Positions 6,086 through 7,289 of a stretch of DNA of 7,289 bases are shown here, piece after piece. A model generated the notes under the pieces. It was not told the origin of the DNA and ran no database searches. It saw only the letters and a program-made list of their open reading frames with translations. A program made the translations under genes and the position numbers. Position 1 is the first letter of the stretch. Every line of letters begins with the position of its first letter. Source of the stretch: Porphyromonadaceae bacterium UBA4277 (GTDB taxonomy: Bacteria > Bacteroidota > Bacteroidia > Bacteroidales > Muribaculaceae); contig DGVT01000133.1 in NCBI GenBank assembly GCA_002395965.1, positions 14,141 to 21,429 of the forward strand. The letters run 5' to 3'.

Positions 6086-7289
6086 ATGAGTAACAATGTG
6101 AAAATATCGCCCGAACAAGATGAGGCCATGATAATGGAGGCCTACTACAAGCTGCTTGACGGCTACATGAACAGCAATCACCGCAAGAAAAAGGAAGTGA
6201 TTGAAAAAGCCTTCAAGTTTGCCCGCGCCGCTCACGACGGAGTGCGCCGCCGCTCGGGCGAGCCCTACATCATGCACCCGCTGGCCGTGGCCACCATCGT
6301 CAACCAGGAGATAGGCCTGGGCTCCACATCCATTTGCGCCGCCCTGCTCCACGACGTGGTTGAAGACACCGACTACAGCGTCGAAGACATCGAGACGCAC
6401 TTCGGCCCCAAGGTGGCACAAATCGTTGAAGGACTGACAAAAATTTCGGGCGGCATCTTCGGCGACATGGCATCGGCCCAGGCCGAGAACTTCCGCAAGC
6501 TGCTGCTCACCATGGGCGACGACATACGCGTGGTGCTCGTGAAAATGGCCGACCGCCTGCACAACATGCGCACCCTGGCCTCCATGCCCCCGCAGAAGCA
6601 ATACAAGATTGCCGGCGAAACGCTCTACATCTACGCCCCGCTGGCTCACCGCCTGGGGCTGTTTGCCATCAAAACCGAGCTCGAAGACCTCAGCTTCAAG
6701 TATGAGCACCCCGAGCTCTACCAGCAGATTGAGCAGCAAATCAGCGACAGCGACCAGCACCGCACCGAGGTCTTCGACCGCTTTGCAGCCCCCATACGCG
6801 AGCGACTCGACAACATGGGCCTGGACTATGAGTTCACGGCACGCGTCAAGTCGTGCTACTCGATATGGAAAAAGATGACGCGCAAGCAAGTGCCATTTGA
6901 GGAAGTATATGACCTGTATGCAGCACGCATCGTGTTTGAGTGCGACCGCGAGGCCGACGAGAAACGCATCTGCTGGAACATCTATAGCGAAATCACCGAC
7001 CTGTACCGCCTGCACCCCGACCGAGTGCGCGACTGGATCTCCACGCCCAAGGTGAACGGCTACCGCGCACTGCACATCACCGTCATGGGGCCCGACGGCA
7101 ACTGGGTGGAGGTGCAAATACGCAGCCGACGCATGGACGACATCGACGAGCGGGGACTGGCTGCACACTGGAAATACAAGATTGGCGAGGGCGTTGAAGA
7201 CAGCGAGCTCACCGTGTGGCTGCAGACCGTGCAAGACATCCTCAAGCACCCCGAGCCCAACGCACTCGACTTCCTCGACACCATCAAGC
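6086..7289 (+). CDS. rel: Bifunctional (p)ppGpp synthetase/hydrolase, RelA/SpoT family (5' part, cut by window end)
   Basis: The first 401 codons are present and the frame is open at the window edge. Long RSH proteins usually exceed 700 residues, so about half is missing. The enzyme makes (p)ppGpp from ATP and GDP/GTP during starvation and hydrolyses it otherwise. The hydrolase domain looks active: RSGEPYIMHP with H64, LLHD with H89-D90, ED at 93-94, and MADRLHN with D156. The synthetase domain shows RVKSCYSIWKKM (253-264), YDLYAARIVF (275-284), PKVNGYRALH (321-330) and VEVQIRS (341-347) with the catalytic-type Glu342. RVRD at 313-316 sits where bifunctional enzymes carry RxKD and RelA-type synthetases carry ExDD, so a basic, bifunctional type is expected. 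The cut falls just before the expected TGS domain. ATG 6086 is the first Met; Met15 and Met17 are alternatives, but the conserved region starts after them. Confidence 0.93.
   Translation, partial: MSNNVKISPEQDEAMIMEAYYKLLDGYMNSNHRKKKEVIEKAFKFARAAHDGVRRRSGEPYIMHPLAVATIVNQEIGLGSTSICAALLHDVVEDTDYSVEDIETHFGPKVAQIVEGLTKISGGIFGDMASAQAENFRKLLLTMGDDIRVVLVKMADRLHNMRTLASMPPQKQYKIAGETLYIYAPLAHRLGLFAIKTELEDLSFKYEHPELYQQIEQQISDSDQHRTEVFDRFAAPIRERLDNMGLDYEFTARVKSCYSIWKKMTRKQVPFEEVYDLYAARIVFECDREADEKRICWNIYSEITDLYRLHPDRVRDWISTPKVNGYRALHITVMGPDGNWVEVQIRSRRMDDIDERGLAAHWKYKIGEGVEDSELTVWLQTVQDILKHPEPNALDFLDTIK

Noticed and set aside
5882..7249. Long open frame on the minus strand (455 codons) across the end of der and the rel gene
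   Set aside because: It is the antisense shadow of GC-rich genes with strong motifs on the + strand. Its translation is low-complexity His/Val/Leu-rich with no recognisable domain.

Overview
The window looks like a chromosomal segment from a gut-type member of the Bacteroidales. Muribaculaceae or a Prevotella relative is my best guess, from memory of protein families rather than any search. The signs are promoters of the Bacteroidetes type (TTTG, a 19-20 base spacer, then TAAATTTG), no clear Shine-Dalgarno sites, GC-rich genes with AT-rich gaps, and a secreted protein with a Bacteroidales-type C-terminal tail. All five recognised genes are on the + strand.

Layout: (1) 1-76, a short leader made almost entirely of an 8-base tandem repeat. 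(2) 77-1303, a saccharopine-dehydrogenase-like enzyme, best read as carboxynorspermidine/carboxyspermidine dehydrogenase of polyamine synthesis. (3) 1300-2211, era, overlapping the previous stop by 4 bases. (4) 2212-2467, an AT-rich gap with a weak terminator candidate, a 10-base tandem duplication and a good promoter with a leader of about 120 nt. (5) 2468-4402, a 644-residue secreted multidomain protein with gingipain/haemagglutinin-type adhesin modules, an apparently split fibronectin type III domain, a carbohydrate-binding-like module and a sorting-signal-like tail. (6) 4403-4643, a dense non-coding stretch: a 10-base tandem repeat, a strong hairpin terminator, a near-perfect promoter, then a second intrinsic terminator before the next start codon. 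(7) 4644-5957, der. (8) 6086 to the window end, a 5' portion of a bifunctional (p)ppGpp synthetase/hydrolase gene, running off the edge.

Era and Der are ribosome-assembly GTPases and Rel sets (p)ppGpp, which is known to inhibit such GTPases, so the housekeeping genes share a growth-control theme, joined by polyamine synthesis. The secreted protein is the outlier: it has its own promoter and terminator, visibly different codon choice, and sits between two GTPase genes that I recall being close together in related genomes.

I see no CRISPR array, transposase, tRNA, rRNA or phage gene. The points most worth a second look are the promoter-terminator arrangement ahead of der, the split FN3 domain, and the two short-period tandem repeats at gene borders.
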